Shown here: positions 48,306 to 56,388 of the stretch, piece by piece
Layout: each line of letters starts with the position of its first letter
Numbering within the stretch: the stretch's first letter is position 1
NCBI RefSeq assembly: GCF_000969985.1
Contig: NZ_CP009526.1
Coordinates: 3,720,001 to 3,784,000, forward strand
DNA from: Methanosarcina barkeri str. Wiesmoor
GTDB lineage: Archaea > Halobacteriota > Methanosarcinia > Methanosarcinales > Methanosarcinaceae
Direction of reading: 5' to 3'
Length of the DNA stretch: 64,000 bases
Position numbers and translations under genes: made by a program
The notes under the pieces: generated by a model
Told to the model about the DNA's origin: nothing
Database searches by the model: none
Seen by the model: the letters and a program-made list of their open reading frames with translations, nothing else

Positions 48306-49634
48306 ATGAAAGTCTATCTTGAAAGTTTTGGCTGTTCGGCGAGCCAGGCATCAGCCGAGATAATGAAGGCAAGCGTCGAAAGACTAGGGCATAAACTGCT
48401 GGGCCCTGAGGCTGCCGATCAGGCAGAGGTCTATATTTGCAATTCCTGTACGGTAAAATACACTACAGAACAGAAGATCCTGTATAAAATCCGCAGCATG
48501 GGCGAGAAGAATGTGGAAGTTATCGTTTCCGGCTGTATGCCTGAAGTCCAGCTTGAGGACATCCTGCATGCAAATCCTGAAGCTCATATCCTGGGAGTAA
48601 ATGCGATTTCCCGGCTTGGAGAGCTTCTTTCCTTAATCGAGCAGAGAAAAATGAAAGGACTGCCCGGAGGAGAACATCTTGAGTTCCGGGCTTCTGAACC
48701 TGTGGGCTTTCTCAATGTTCCGCGTGAGCGTTCTAACCCTAATATTCACATCTGCCAGATCTCGCAGGGCTGCAATTTTGCCTGTTCCTACTGCATTGTA
48801 AAATATGCAAGAGGCAAGCTGCACTCTTTTCCACCGAATGATATCGTTGAAGATATCCGTGCAGCTGTTGCCGGAGGATGCAGGGAAATCTGGCTTACTT
48901 CCCAGGACGACAGCCAGTACGGGATGGATACAGGTGTCAGACTTCCGGAACTCCTGCGCATGATCTCGGAAATTCCAGGCGACTTCAAAGTAAGGGTCGG
49001 AATGATGAATCCTTTCTCTGTCCTCCCCATTCTCGATGACCTGGTAGACGCTTTTGATTCCGACAAGGTCTTCAAACTACTCCACCTCCCAATCCAGTCT
49101 GCTTCCCACTCGGTCTTGAAGAGAATGAACCGCCTGCACAAAATGGACGTAGTGGACATGATAATTACGAAATTTCGTGCCCGGTTTGAAGATTTATCTC
49201 TCTTCACCGACATAATTGTAGGCTTCTGCGATGAAACCGACGATGAGTTCGAAGAAACTGTTGAATGGGTACAGAAATACCGCCCCGAAAAGGTCAATAT
49301 TTCTAGATATTCTCCCCGCCCGCACACGAAAGCTTTTTCCTTCCGAAACCTCGACTCAAGAATTTTAGTTCAGCGTTCTCATGAATTGCATAAGGTCTGT
49401 GAACAAATTAAGCTCGGGTCAAAGCAGGCAATGATCGGCTGGAAAGGCCGGGTTTTTGTCTCGAAATATACGGAAATCGGGGATGTTCTCACCCGCACGG
49501 ATGCTTACCGTCCGGTTGTTATAAGCGGCTCGAATCTAAAGCCTGGCCAGCATGCAAATATTGAAATCGTTGCTGCAAAACCTGGATATTTCCTTGGAAA
49601 ATTGGATGAAGATCGACAAGTTTCTGAGACATAA
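48306..49634 (+). CDS. tRNA (t6A37-C2) methylthiotransferase, archaeal MtaB/CDKAL1 type
   Basis: A 442-residue radical-SAM enzyme converting t6A37 to ms2t6A37. The N-terminal methylthiotransferase domain carries the second cluster on Cys10, Cys48 (CNSCTVK; Cys45 is extra) and Cys77. The radical-SAM motif GCNFACSYC supplies Cys156, Cys160 and Cys163. A C-terminal TRAM domain (about 375-435, IGWKGRVFVSKY ... GQHANIEIV) binds tRNA. Archaeal and eukaryotic e-MtaB proteins have this length and the IVKYARGKLHS sequence. It uses the t6A made by KEOPS, whose Cgi121 gene is close by. Its leader contains the 7-bp array. Confidence 0.93.
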   Translation: MKVYLESFGCSASQASAEIMKASVERLGHKLLGPEAADQAEVYICNSCTVKYTTEQKILYKIRSMGEKNVEVIVSGCMPEVQLEDILHANPEAHILGVNAISRLGELLSLIEQRKMKGLPGGEHLEFRASEPVGFLNVPRERSNPNIHICQISQGCNFACSYCIVKYARGKLHSFPPNDIVEDIRAAVAGGCREIWLTSQDDSQYGMDTGVRLPELLRMISEIPGDFKVRVGMMNPFSVLPILDDLVDAFDSDKVFKLLHLPIQSASHSVLKRMNRLHKMDVVDMIITKFRARFEDLSLFTDIIVGFCDETDDEFEETVEWVQKYRPEKVNISRYSPRPHTKAFSFRNLDSRILVQRSHELHKVCEQIKLGSKQAMIGWKGRVFVSKYTEIGDVLTRTDAYRPVVISGSNLKPGQHANIEIVAAKPGYFLGKLDEDRQVSET

Positions 49635-49925
49635 GAATTTAATAGGAAATGCCAGGTACAGGTATATGCCTTGTTGTATCCTGAAATGATTACTCAGACT
49701 CAAAACTATTTGGAAGTTCAGCATATAATACAATAGCAGACGACGCAAATGGTTAAACATTTAGTGACTTCCAATTCCATTTTTGTATTGTGGAATGATT
49801 ATGTAAAAGAAATAAATTCGAAGTTGAATTAAAATGGTGTGTCATCTGATATGATAGATAACTGAAATGTAAGAAATTCAAAAGTGAAGTGCTTTTGGGA
49901 TAAAACAAAAACTCAGTTTCTATTT

Positions 49926-50047
49926 AAACTCAGTTTCTAATTGAGTCCAATTCCTAATAATGGAACTTCTGATTGTTTAAATCCTTAAACTCAATTTCTA
50001 ATTGAGTCCAATTCCTAAGAACGGGACTTTTGATTGTTTAAATTCTA
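49926..50047. repeat. 61-bp tandem duplication
   Basis: Two units starting at 49926 and 49987 with AAACTCA(G/A)TTTCTAATTGAG, differing at a few positions. It lies in the 580-base spacer upstream of the NifX-like operon. The rest of 49635-50150 is AT-rich and shows no gene. Confidence 0.85.
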
Positions 50048-50159
50048 ATGCTAAGATATTTCATAAAATTTGAATATTTTCATTCTTTTCTGGATTTATT
50101 TTTGACACGTTTTTTATTTAACGTGATGTAAATATAACAATTCCCTGCACATATAGAAA

Positions 50160-50186
50160 TGTATAAATACTTCTACTCATATGAGT
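50160..50186 (+). promoter_or_regulatory. TATA box followed by a 12-bp palindrome before the NifX-like cluster
   Basis: TGTATAAATAC (50160-50170) is a good archaeal TATA candidate. Five bases on lies the perfect palindrome ACTCATATGAGT (50175-50186). The palindrome sits between TATA box and the expected start site, where a repressor would block polymerase. First start codon is about 65 bases downstream. Confidence 0.45.
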
Positions 50187-50250
50187 GAAAATAGGATTCC
50201 AGGACTTTTGAGTATAGATGGTCACAAAGGAAACAGGTGGAGTAAAAAGA

Positions 50251-50664
50251 ATGAAGATTTGCGTAACAGCCAGTGGTGAAGGGCTTGACTCCGAAGTGGA
50301 CCCCAGGTTTGGGAGATGTAGCTACTTTGTAATTTATGACCCTGAGACCAGAAATGTGGAATCTATATCAAATGCAGCTGCGTTTACCTCTGGAGGTACC
50401 GGTATAAAGGCAGCGGAAATTGTTGCAAACGCAGGAATCGATGTCCTCTTAACAGGAACTATGGGACCCAATGCTTTTTCCATTTTCTCAGAGCTTGGTA
50501 TCGATGTTCAAGTTGGAATAAAGGGTACAGTGCGGGAGGCTATCAGGCAGTATGAAGCTGGAGAACTTCAGTCAATCCGTACTCCCAATACCACTCCTGG
50601 TTCTGGCATGGGGAAGGGGATGAAAGGAGGTGGTATGGGAAGTGGAATAGGTAGAGGCAAGTAA
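50251..50664 (+). CDS. NifX/NafY-like (dinitrogenase Fe-Mo cofactor family) protein
   Basis: A 137-residue single-domain protein of the family that includes NifX, the C-terminus of NifB, and the orange protein ORP. ATG 50251 follows GGTGGAG; ATG 50218 is in frame but lacks a site. Core signatures are SEVDPRFGRCSYFVIYD (residues about 13-29), GGTGIKAAEIVANAGIDVLLTGTMGPNAF and GTVREAIRQYEAG. The tail is Gly/Met/Lys-rich (GMGKGMKGGGMGSGIGRGK) and could bind metal or be flexible. It likely carries a metal-sulphur cluster. First gene of a cluster with a second NifX-like protein, a CDF transporter fusion and two MinD-like ATPases. Confidence 0.88.
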   Translation: MKICVTASGEGLDSEVDPRFGRCSYFVIYDPETRNVESISNAAAFTSGGTGIKAAEIVANAGIDVLLTGTMGPNAFSIFSELGIDVQVGIKGTVREAIRQYEAGELQSIRTPNTTPGSGMGKGMKGGGMGSGIGRGK

Positions 50665-50724
50665 TCCTTAGTCTTGATAACATTAGTAAGACAAAATTTC
50701 TGAGAAAGACACATTCCTCCATGT

Positions 50725-50910
50725 GTGAAAAACGGTATTATTCTCCTTTGTTTGCGAAAAACGGTATTATTCCCCTTAATTAGTGAAAAACAGTATTATT
50801 CCCCTTAATTAGTGAAAAACAGTATTATTCCCCTTAATTAGTGAAAAACGGTATTATTCCCCCTAATTAGTGAAAAACGTCGTTATTCCCCTTAATTAGT
50901 GAAAAACTTA
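50725..50910. repeat. 29-bp tandem repeat, six copies plus a partial, between the NifX-like genes
   Basis: Units start at 50725, 50754, 50783, 50812, 50841, 50870 and (partial) 50899, each G(T/C)GAAAAAC(G/A)GTATTATTCC with a TTAATTA end. There are no spacers, so it is a head-to-tail array and not CRISPR. The partial last unit runs into the TATA-like ACTTATATAG (50906), so the array lies directly upstream of the next gene's promoter. Confidence 0.93.
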
Positions 50911-50996
50911 TATAGTTGTGTAATCTCAAGAATATATGTCAATGCAATCAAAAAGCATTACTAATTGATAAAACGATCGAAAGTGAAGGTGATTAT

Positions 50997-51374
50997 ATGA
51001 AAGTAAGTATTCCTACAAAAGATGAAAATGGTATGGAAGGTGTTGTTGAACCGCACTTCGGAAAAGCTCCTACCTACACCATAATAGACACAGAGACCAA
51101 TCAAGTCACTGTAATTCCTAACACCAGTGAGCATATGGGAGGTACCGGACTGCCTCCAGAGTATCTTCATAATAATGGAGTGAATATCATGCTCTGTGGC
51201 GGACTCGGGTTTAAGGCTGTCAATATGTTCGAATCCTATGGAATCGAGGTTTTTGTGGGGGCTGGCGGCACTGTAAGGGATACGTTTGAGGCCTGGAAAG
51301 CAGGAAAGCTCCAGAACGCGACTGCTGAGAATTCCTGCTCCGAACACGGACACGACGACGATCACCACTGCTGA
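50997..51374 (+). CDS. NifX-like protein with His/Cys-rich C-terminus
   Basis: A 125-residue single-domain NifX/ORP-family protein; ATG 50997 has GAAGGTGA six bases upstream, whereas the open frame back to 50916 has no site. Core motifs VEPHFGKAPTYTIID (about 18-32), MGGTGLPPEYLHNNGVNIMLCGGLGFKAVNMF and GAGGTVRDTFEAWKAGKL are intact. The final 14 residues CSEHGHDDDHHC form an evident metal-binding tail. Paired with the preceding protein and a CDF-NifX fusion downstream, it could pass metal or a cluster among them. Confidence 0.9.
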   Translation: MKVSIPTKDENGMEGVVEPHFGKAPTYTIIDTETNQVTVIPNTSEHMGGTGLPPEYLHNNGVNIMLCGGLGFKAVNMFESYGIEVFVGAGGTVRDTFEAWKAGKLQNATAENSCSEHGHDDDHHC

Positions 51375-51384
51375 AATCACGAAC

Positions 51385-51450
51385 AGTACTGCCAGAGAGA
51401 ATAGTACTGCCAGAGAGAATAGTACTGCCAGAGAGAGTACTGCCAGAGAG
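51385..51450. repeat. 18/15-bp tandem repeat after the second NifX-like gene
   Basis: AGTACTGCCAGAGAG occurs four times; the first two units carry an extra AAT spacer (18 bp) and the last two do not (15 bp). It starts ten bases past the stop codon. Confidence 0.9.
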
Positions 51451-51517
51451 TGTCAGAAAGGTTTCAATTTTCTAAGCTGTGATATGAATCAATGACTCAT
51501 TTAAAACGGATCTTCAA

Positions 51518-52750
51518 ATGAATACACAAGAAAACTTGGAACTAGGGGTTAAAACATCAAGGAACGCAACCCTGGCGCTTGCATTCCTTGCTTTCCTTAA
51601 AGGGGCTGTGGGTATTTATTCCGGAAGCACAGTCTTGTTTGCGGATGCTGTCCACACCGGTCTGGATATTTTTGCCTCTCTAGCAGTCTGGATTGGGCTC
51701 AAGATAAGCCTTAAAAGCAGTAAACATTTTCCTTATGGGTACTACAAAGCAGAGAACATCATAGCTCTCTTTGTTTCTCTATTGATCCTGCTTTCTGGCG
51801 TTGAATTGTTAAGGGAAGGCTTTACGGGCGTAAATACCACTGCTCAGATTGAGTTTCAAGGGCTTGCTCTTGTGACAGCTGTTTTTTCAGTACTTACAAT
51901 CTATGGCCTTTCTATATACAAACGAAATATAGGAACAAAAATCAATTCTCAGTCCTTGATAGCTGACGCGGTGCATTCTTATACGGACGTCTTTTCTTCG
52001 ATGATAGTGGTTGTGGCAGTCCTTGGCTCTATGCTGGGGGTTTCGAAACTTGACAGTTTAGGTACTATTGCAATTTCTCTTTTGATCTTCAAAATGGGAA
52101 TCGAAAGTGCCAGGGATGCAGTGCTCACTCTGATGGATGCCTGGCTTGATGAGGATGAAAGTGAGAGAATTAAAAAAGACATACGTAATATCCCGGGCTT
52201 GATAGATCTTGAGGACCTGAAACTCCGAAAATCAGGACTTGTGGTTTTCGGGGAAGCTACGGTTGAAGTTGAGGGTGAAACCGACTTAAAAAGGGTGGAA
52301 CTGCTTTCTAAGGAAATCAAAACAGCTGTTAAAAAAGAAGTGGAAAACCTGGAGCATATTGTTGTTAATGTAAAGCCTGTACAAAGGAAGAATTTTAGGC
52401 TAGCTCTTCCCGTTTTAGATAATAATGGGTTTCAAGCAAAGCTGTCAGAACATCTTGGGAAAGCTCCTTATTTTCTCTTTGTAGAGATCGAAGAGGGCAA
52501 GGTTGGAGATAATCAAATTGTCGAAAACCGATTTTTTAATTCTGAGAAAAAAGGAGGCATGAAAGCTGCGGACCTAATCATTCGGGAAAAAGCAAACGTC
52601 CTTGCGGTAAGAAATGTTGGTGAAGGTCCATACTATATGCTCCGAGATAATTTTATAAAAATTCTGCAAATTCCCGACGGAGTAGATACTGCTAGAGAAG
52701 TCCTCGACAGGTTCCAGAACCTCGAAGAAATCACAGTTCCTGCGAAATAA
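51518..52750 (+). CDS. Cation diffusion facilitator fused to a NifX-like domain
   Basis: A 410-residue fusion. Residues 1-290 are a CDF exporter with six helices and a cytoplasmic domain. The transport site is H46xxxD50 (ADAVHTGLD) plus H153xxxD157 (ADAVHSYTD), the His-Asp-His-Asp set usually linked to zinc. Residues about 292-400 are a NifX/ORP-like domain (FRLALPVLDNNGFQAKLSEHLGKAPYFLFVEIE ... GGMKAADLIIREKANVLAV), matching the two small proteins encoded upstream though more diverged. The fusion couples metal transport to a metal-cluster carrier. No SD is strong, but CAAATG with nearby AAAACGGATC precedes ATG 51518. Confidence 0.92.
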   Translation: MNTQENLELGVKTSRNATLALAFLAFLKGAVGIYSGSTVLFADAVHTGLDIFASLAVWIGLKISLKSSKHFPYGYYKAENIIALFVSLLILLSGVELLREGFTGVNTTAQIEFQGLALVTAVFSVLTIYGLSIYKRNIGTKINSQSLIADAVHSYTDVFSSMIVVVAVLGSMLGVSKLDSLGTIAISLLIFKMGIESARDAVLTLMDAWLDEDESERIKKDIRNIPGLIDLEDLKLRKSGLVVFGEATVEVEGETDLKRVELLSKEIKTAVKKEVENLEHIVVNVKPVQRKNFRLALPVLDNNGFQAKLSEHLGKAPYFLFVEIEEGKVGDNQIVENRFFNSEKKGGMKAADLIIREKANVLAVRNVGEGPYYMLRDNFIKILQIPDGVDTAREVLDRFQNLEEITVPAK

Positions 52751-52838
52751 CATAGAAAATCACAGTTCCTGCGAAATAACATAGAAAATTACAGTTCCTG
52801 TGAAATAACATAGAAAATTACAGTTCCTGTGAAATAAC
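52744..52838. repeat. 29-bp tandem repeat, three copies, covering the CDF-fusion stop
   Basis: Units GAAATAACATAGAAAAT(C/T)ACAG... begin at 52744, 52773 and 52802, with a partial at 52831. The first contains the TAA of the CDF fusion, so the array is a duplication of the gene's 3' end. Confidence 0.92.
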
Positions 52839-52851
52839 ATGGAGATCGGAT

Positions 52852-53709
52852 ATGAAAATTGCAATTGCAAGTGGAAAAGGAGGAACCGGGAAAACCACGG
52901 TTTCTTTAAATCTTGCCCTTTCTCTTTCAGATGTACAGCTTTTTGACTGCGATGTAGAAGAACCTAACTGTAATCTTTTCCTTGGCTTTGACCTTGAAAA
53001 AGTAGAAGATGTAGTTTGTCCGGTGCCTGTAATCGATCAAGAAAAGTGCAATATCTGCAGGCAGTGTTCGGATTTTTGCCGTTATAACGCCCTGGCAGCC
53101 CTTCCTACCAGAGTTTTGTTTTTCCCTTCTCTCTGCCACGGATGCGGGGGATGTGCTGTCCTTTGCCCGGAAGAGGCAATCCAGGAATCTCAGAGGTTCC
53201 TTGGAGTAATCGAAAAAGCAAAAGGAAGAAGTTCACCTGAGTTTTACAGGGGGCTTTTAAATATTGGGGAAACGATGACATCGGCTGTTATCAAAGAGCT
53301 CAAGAAACATATCGATGATCATAAAACTGCAATTCTAGATGCTCCTCCCGGAACTGCCTGTCCCGTTATTACTTCTATTGGTGACGTGGATTATTGTGTG
53401 CTTGTGACTGAATCAACACCTTTTGGTTTCCATGACCTCAAGCTCGCCATAGGCGTTGTAAGGGCGCTTAAAATTCCCTTTGGAGTTATCATTAACCGCT
53501 GGGGGTTAGGAGATTCAAGGGTTGAAGAATACTGCAAAGCCGAAGGAATTCCTGTTCTTCTCAAGATACCAAACGATCTCAGAATTGCAGAGCTCTATTC
53601 TCGCGGCATTCCCTTTGTTCAAGAAATGCCGGAATGGAAAGAGAAGTTTCTCAGTATGTTTGAAGCAATAAAACTCCAGCTTGCAGGTGTAGAGGAAGCG
53701 AGAACATGA
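52852..53709 (+). CDS. MinD-like P-loop ATPase with inserted 2x[4Fe-4S] ferredoxin domain (first)
   Basis: A 285-residue cytoplasmic protein. Deviant Walker A GKGGTGKTT (residues 8-16), switch DCDVEEPN (about 33-40), an inserted bacterial-type ferredoxin (CNICRQCSDFCRYNA and CHGCGGCAVLCPEEA, about 64-110) and DAPPGTACPV Walker B. It belongs to the COG1149 type found beside NifX/ORP proteins in anaerobes, where pairs such as ORP3/ORP4 of Desulfovibrio work together. Its stop overlaps the start of the second ATPase by four bases. Probably moves or inserts metal-sulphur clusters with the neighbouring proteins (inference). Confidence 0.92.
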   Translation: MKIAIASGKGGTGKTTVSLNLALSLSDVQLFDCDVEEPNCNLFLGFDLEKVEDVVCPVPVIDQEKCNICRQCSDFCRYNALAALPTRVLFFPSLCHGCGGCAVLCPEEAIQESQRFLGVIEKAKGRSSPEFYRGLLNIGETMTSAVIKELKKHIDDHKTAILDAPPGTACPVITSIGDVDYCVLVTESTPFGFHDLKLAIGVVRALKIPFGVIINRWGLGDSRVEEYCKAEGIPVLLKIPNDLRIAELYSRGIPFVQEMPEWKEKFLSMFEAIKLQLAGVEEART

Positions 53710-54638
53710 AGCAGCTTACTGTAATCAGCGGAAAAGGTGGGACTGGAAAAACAACCCTTACGGCAGCTTTTGCCTCGCTTGCAAAAAATGCTGTTATTGC
53801 CGATTGCGATGTGGATGCAGCTGACATGCATCTTATCCTGAAACCCGAAATTCTGGAAAAAGAAGACTATTACAGCCTCGAGATTGCCAGGATTGATCCG
53901 GAACTCTGTATCGAATGTGGAAAATGCAGAGAATTTTGCAGGTATGAGGCAGTAAGTGAAAATTTTGAAGTTGACCCTTATGAATGCGAGGGGTGTGCTG
54001 TCTGCACCATTGTTTGTCCCAACGGAGCAGTTTCCATGAAAAAAAAGGTTTCAGGTCAGTCTTTTTCTTCTGAAACCCGTTTTGGGCCTATGGCTCATGC
54101 AAGGCTCGGCATCGGAGAAGAAACAAGTGGAAAACTTGTAAGCACTGTTCGAACCAATGCGAAAAAGCTTGCAGAACAATATCATAAAGATTTAATTATA
54201 ATTGACGGGCCTCCTGGAACAGGCTGTTCCGCAATTTCAGCTATTACAGGTACGGACCTGGTTCTGGTGGTAAGTGAGCCAACCGTTTCTGGAATCCATG
54301 ACCTTAAAAGAGTTCTTGAGCTTACTGCACACTTCATGATCCCCACTGTTATATGCATAAACAAGTATGACATAAATGAAGAGAACACTCAGTTGATTGA
54401 AAATTTCTGTGCCGAGATGGAAATTCCGGTAATAGGCAGGCTTCCTTATAATGACATTGTAACGAAGGCAATGCTTCAGGAACAAACCTTGATAGAGTAT
54501 GCTAAAAGCAGTGCGTGTTTAAACGAAAACGAATTTGCGGATCAGGTCTGCCAAATCTGGGCCAGGGTAGAAAATATACTGATGGGTGTTCAGGATAAAC
54601 AGACAGGGATTAAAACCCTCAAAATGAAAAATTTATAA
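53706..54638 (+). CDS. MinD-like P-loop ATPase with inserted 2x[4Fe-4S] ferredoxin domain (second)
   Basis: A 310-residue partner of the preceding ATPase with the same order of domains: GKGGTGKTT (about 9-17), DCDVDAADMHL, ferredoxin insert CIECGKCREFCRYEAV and CEGCAVCTIVCPNGAV (about 66-112), and DGPPGTGCSAIS. The two are clearly paralogous but diverged, typical of obligate heteromers. ATGA overlap gives translational coupling. A C-terminal extension of about 20 residues is lysine-rich. It ends the plus-strand cluster. Confidence 0.92.
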   Translation: MKQLTVISGKGGTGKTTLTAAFASLAKNAVIADCDVDAADMHLILKPEILEKEDYYSLEIARIDPELCIECGKCREFCRYEAVSENFEVDPYECEGCAVCTIVCPNGAVSMKKKVSGQSFSSETRFGPMAHARLGIGEETSGKLVSTVRTNAKKLAEQYHKDLIIIDGPPGTGCSAISAITGTDLVLVVSEPTVSGIHDLKRVLELTAHFMIPTVICINKYDINEENTQLIENFCAEMEIPVIGRLPYNDIVTKAMLQEQTLIEYAKSSACLNENEFADQVCQIWARVENILMGVQDKQTGIKTLKMKNL

Positions 54639-54970
54639 TTTTTGTAATTTTTACAATTTTTTAAAAAGCTGTAGCAAAGCCTGGTTATTAAAGTCTGGCT
54701 ATTTTATAGATGAGGCTTGTCAAATAAAAGTACACATTTTTTACTTTTTCAACTGAACTTTACTTTTTCAATTGAACTGTTTCTAATCCTTCTTTTTACT
54801 ACTTTAACTTTAGAACCTCAGTACTCTTTTTTATAAACTATATATTTATATAATATTCTATTTATATTATCTCAAAGGCCAATAATCGTAAACCTTAGTT
54901 TTGATAACCACAGGCTTTTATCTGTACTTCTTTAATCAAAGTCGATTTCTAATTACGAGGGGGTTTAGTT
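54639..54970. promoter_or_regulatory. Spacer with promoter-like elements
   Basis: AT-rich, including the string ACTATATATTTATATAATATTC near 54838-54858 as a TATA candidate for the following gene. A T-rich tract after 54639 may end the ATPase operon. No gene is seen. Confidence 0.4.
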
Positions 54971-55624
54971 CTGAAAGATATTGCTGTTGGAACCTGTGTA
55001 CACCTGTTATCCCGGATAGATGACGAAGCTCTTGCCGAAGTCTGGAGAGAAATCTCTGCCGGAAAATCTCCAATAATCGATTCTCAGGGTAATCTGGGTT
55101 ATTCCCTGTTGAGCGAGGACGGCATACTATTCATCAGAAATGATTTTGCGGCTACGAAATATGAGCAGTTTGAACTGGTTTTTGGGGACCTTTTCCTGCC
55201 AGACACGGTTCAGGAAATCCTTTTTAAAGATAAAGTGCTGCTTCTTATGGTATACAGGAAAAACATGCAGGACTTTTTACTATCCGAGCTTCGTACTGAT
55301 GTCAAATTCATGCTTGACCTGCCGCGTGGGGAATACTCCTTTTTTGTATTTCTTCTGGACGCGGGCGCTGAATCCCTTTTAAGTTCCACAGTCTATGCCA
55401 TAGGTTTTCCATCCAGGATGAATTTGAACAGCCCGGAGCTTGAGACCTTTTATCTCAAACATCCTGTTGATATCTGGGAATTCGTAGATCCTTCTCCTGT
55501 AGATATTAAACGCGGAGGACCCTTCTACATCAATATGATTATGGTAAACATTGAACAGATTCCGGGCTGTTCCCTGCTCTTTTCCGAACTTCTGCAGGAA
55601 GATGAATTCACACCTCCTCTTTGA
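54971..55624 (+). CDS. Uncharacterised protein, apparently with a CTG start
   Basis: The reading frame encodes about 217 residues if translation begins at CTG 54971, which is seven bases after GAGGGGG. In that frame there is no ATG or GTG before the conserved-looking body; TTG 55109 gives 171 residues but starts in mid-domain (LGYSL-LSEDGILFIRN) without a ribosome site. The sequence is soluble and acidic (IAVGTCVHLLSRIDDEALAEVWREISAGKSPIIDSQGN ... LPRGEYSFFVFLLDAGAE). No family recognised. It stands alone after the ATPase cluster. Confidence 0.6.
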   Translation: MKDIAVGTCVHLLSRIDDEALAEVWREISAGKSPIIDSQGNLGYSLLSEDGILFIRNDFAATKYEQFELVFGDLFLPDTVQEILFKDKVLLLMVYRKNMQDFLLSELRTDVKFMLDLPRGEYSFFVFLLDAGAESLLSSTVYAIGFPSRMNLNSPELETFYLKHPVDIWEFVDPSPVDIKRGGPFYINMIMVNIEQIPGCSLLFSELLQEDEFTPPL

Positions 55625-55706
55625 AATCTACACTCTTAAATGAGCTCTGTATCTAAAGCTCTATTTTCTCTCTACTTAAGGTGCAGATTTGAGGACTTTA
55701 CGTACA

Positions 55707-55806
55707 AGTGTAAAATTAGTATAAAAAGTGTAAAATTAGTATAAAAAGTGTAAAATTAGTATAAAAAGTGTAAAATTAGTATAGAAAGTGTAAAATTAGT
55801 ATAATT
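55707..55806. repeat. 20-bp tandem repeat, five copies
   Basis: AGTGTAAAATTAGTATAAAA starts at 55707, 55727, 55747, 55767 (one base changed) and 55787 (truncated). It lies about 80 bases past the stop of the preceding gene and between convergent genes. Confidence 0.92.
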
Positions 55807-55888
55807 AGTATAGTTTTTCAGATTTCAAAAGTTCAAAAATAGTAAAATTAAAATGAAAATCTATTATCCTTAATATCTGATAAGAAAC

Positions 55889-56206
55889 TCAATTTTTCAC
55901 ATTCATTATTTGCTGAACTGCAAGGATATCAACTAATGTAATTACTCCAGCCACGAAGAAGATTACTGAAGGTATTGTGCTATAAATAATCGAACCTCCT
56001 GTAGCTAATGAATATAAATAATAAAGCGCGTATAATGGACTTATAATTAAAATAACCCATGTAATGTATGTGAATGCATCCTTACTCATCTTTTCACTAT
56101 TGATATCTGATTTTTTATTTGTTTTCGTATTTTCGCTATTGACATCTGGTTTTTTATTTGGTTTCATTTTTTCGCTATTGACCTCTGGTTTTTTATTTGT
56201 TTTCAT
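55889..56206 (-). CDS. Small two-span membrane protein with N-terminal 13-residue repeats
   Basis: A 105-residue protein. Residues 1-40 contain three copies of a Lys/Asn-rich unit (KTNKKPEVNSEKM, KPNKKPDVNSENT, KTNKKSDINSEKM), encoded by 39-bp DNA repeats (about 56090-56206). Two hydrophobic helices follow (FTYITWVILIISPLYALYYLYSLA and IPSVIFFVAGVITLVDILAV). The family is not recognised. The variable repeat would be cytoplasmic under the positive-inside rule. Confidence 0.6.
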   Translation of the reverse strand: MKTNKKPEVNSEKMKPNKKPDVNSENTKTNKKSDINSEKMSKDAFTYITWVILIISPLYALYYLYSLATGGSIIYSTIPSVIFFVAGVITLVDILAVQQIMNVKN

Positions 56207-56388
56207 ATTTTTATGCTCCGAGTATTATTATTCATCAAATTTTCTCCTAATATTAATTAATAATGTACAACATATATAATAATTTGAGCCTGGGGTGGTT
56301 TTTTCAAGAAAAGTTCCAAATAAGAAAGTCTAGGTACAAAGTTCTTGAACGAAAAGATAATTATAATTGCGATTTTCAGTAATTCACA

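Noticed and set aside
50725-50910. CRISPR array
   Set aside because: The 29-bp units are directly adjacent with no unique spacers, and no cas genes are in the window.
50251-54638. Nitrogenase (nif) locus
   Set aside because: NifX-like proteins alone do not make a nif region; no nifHDKENB genes are present and the paired MinD-ferredoxin ATPases point to ORP-like clusters.
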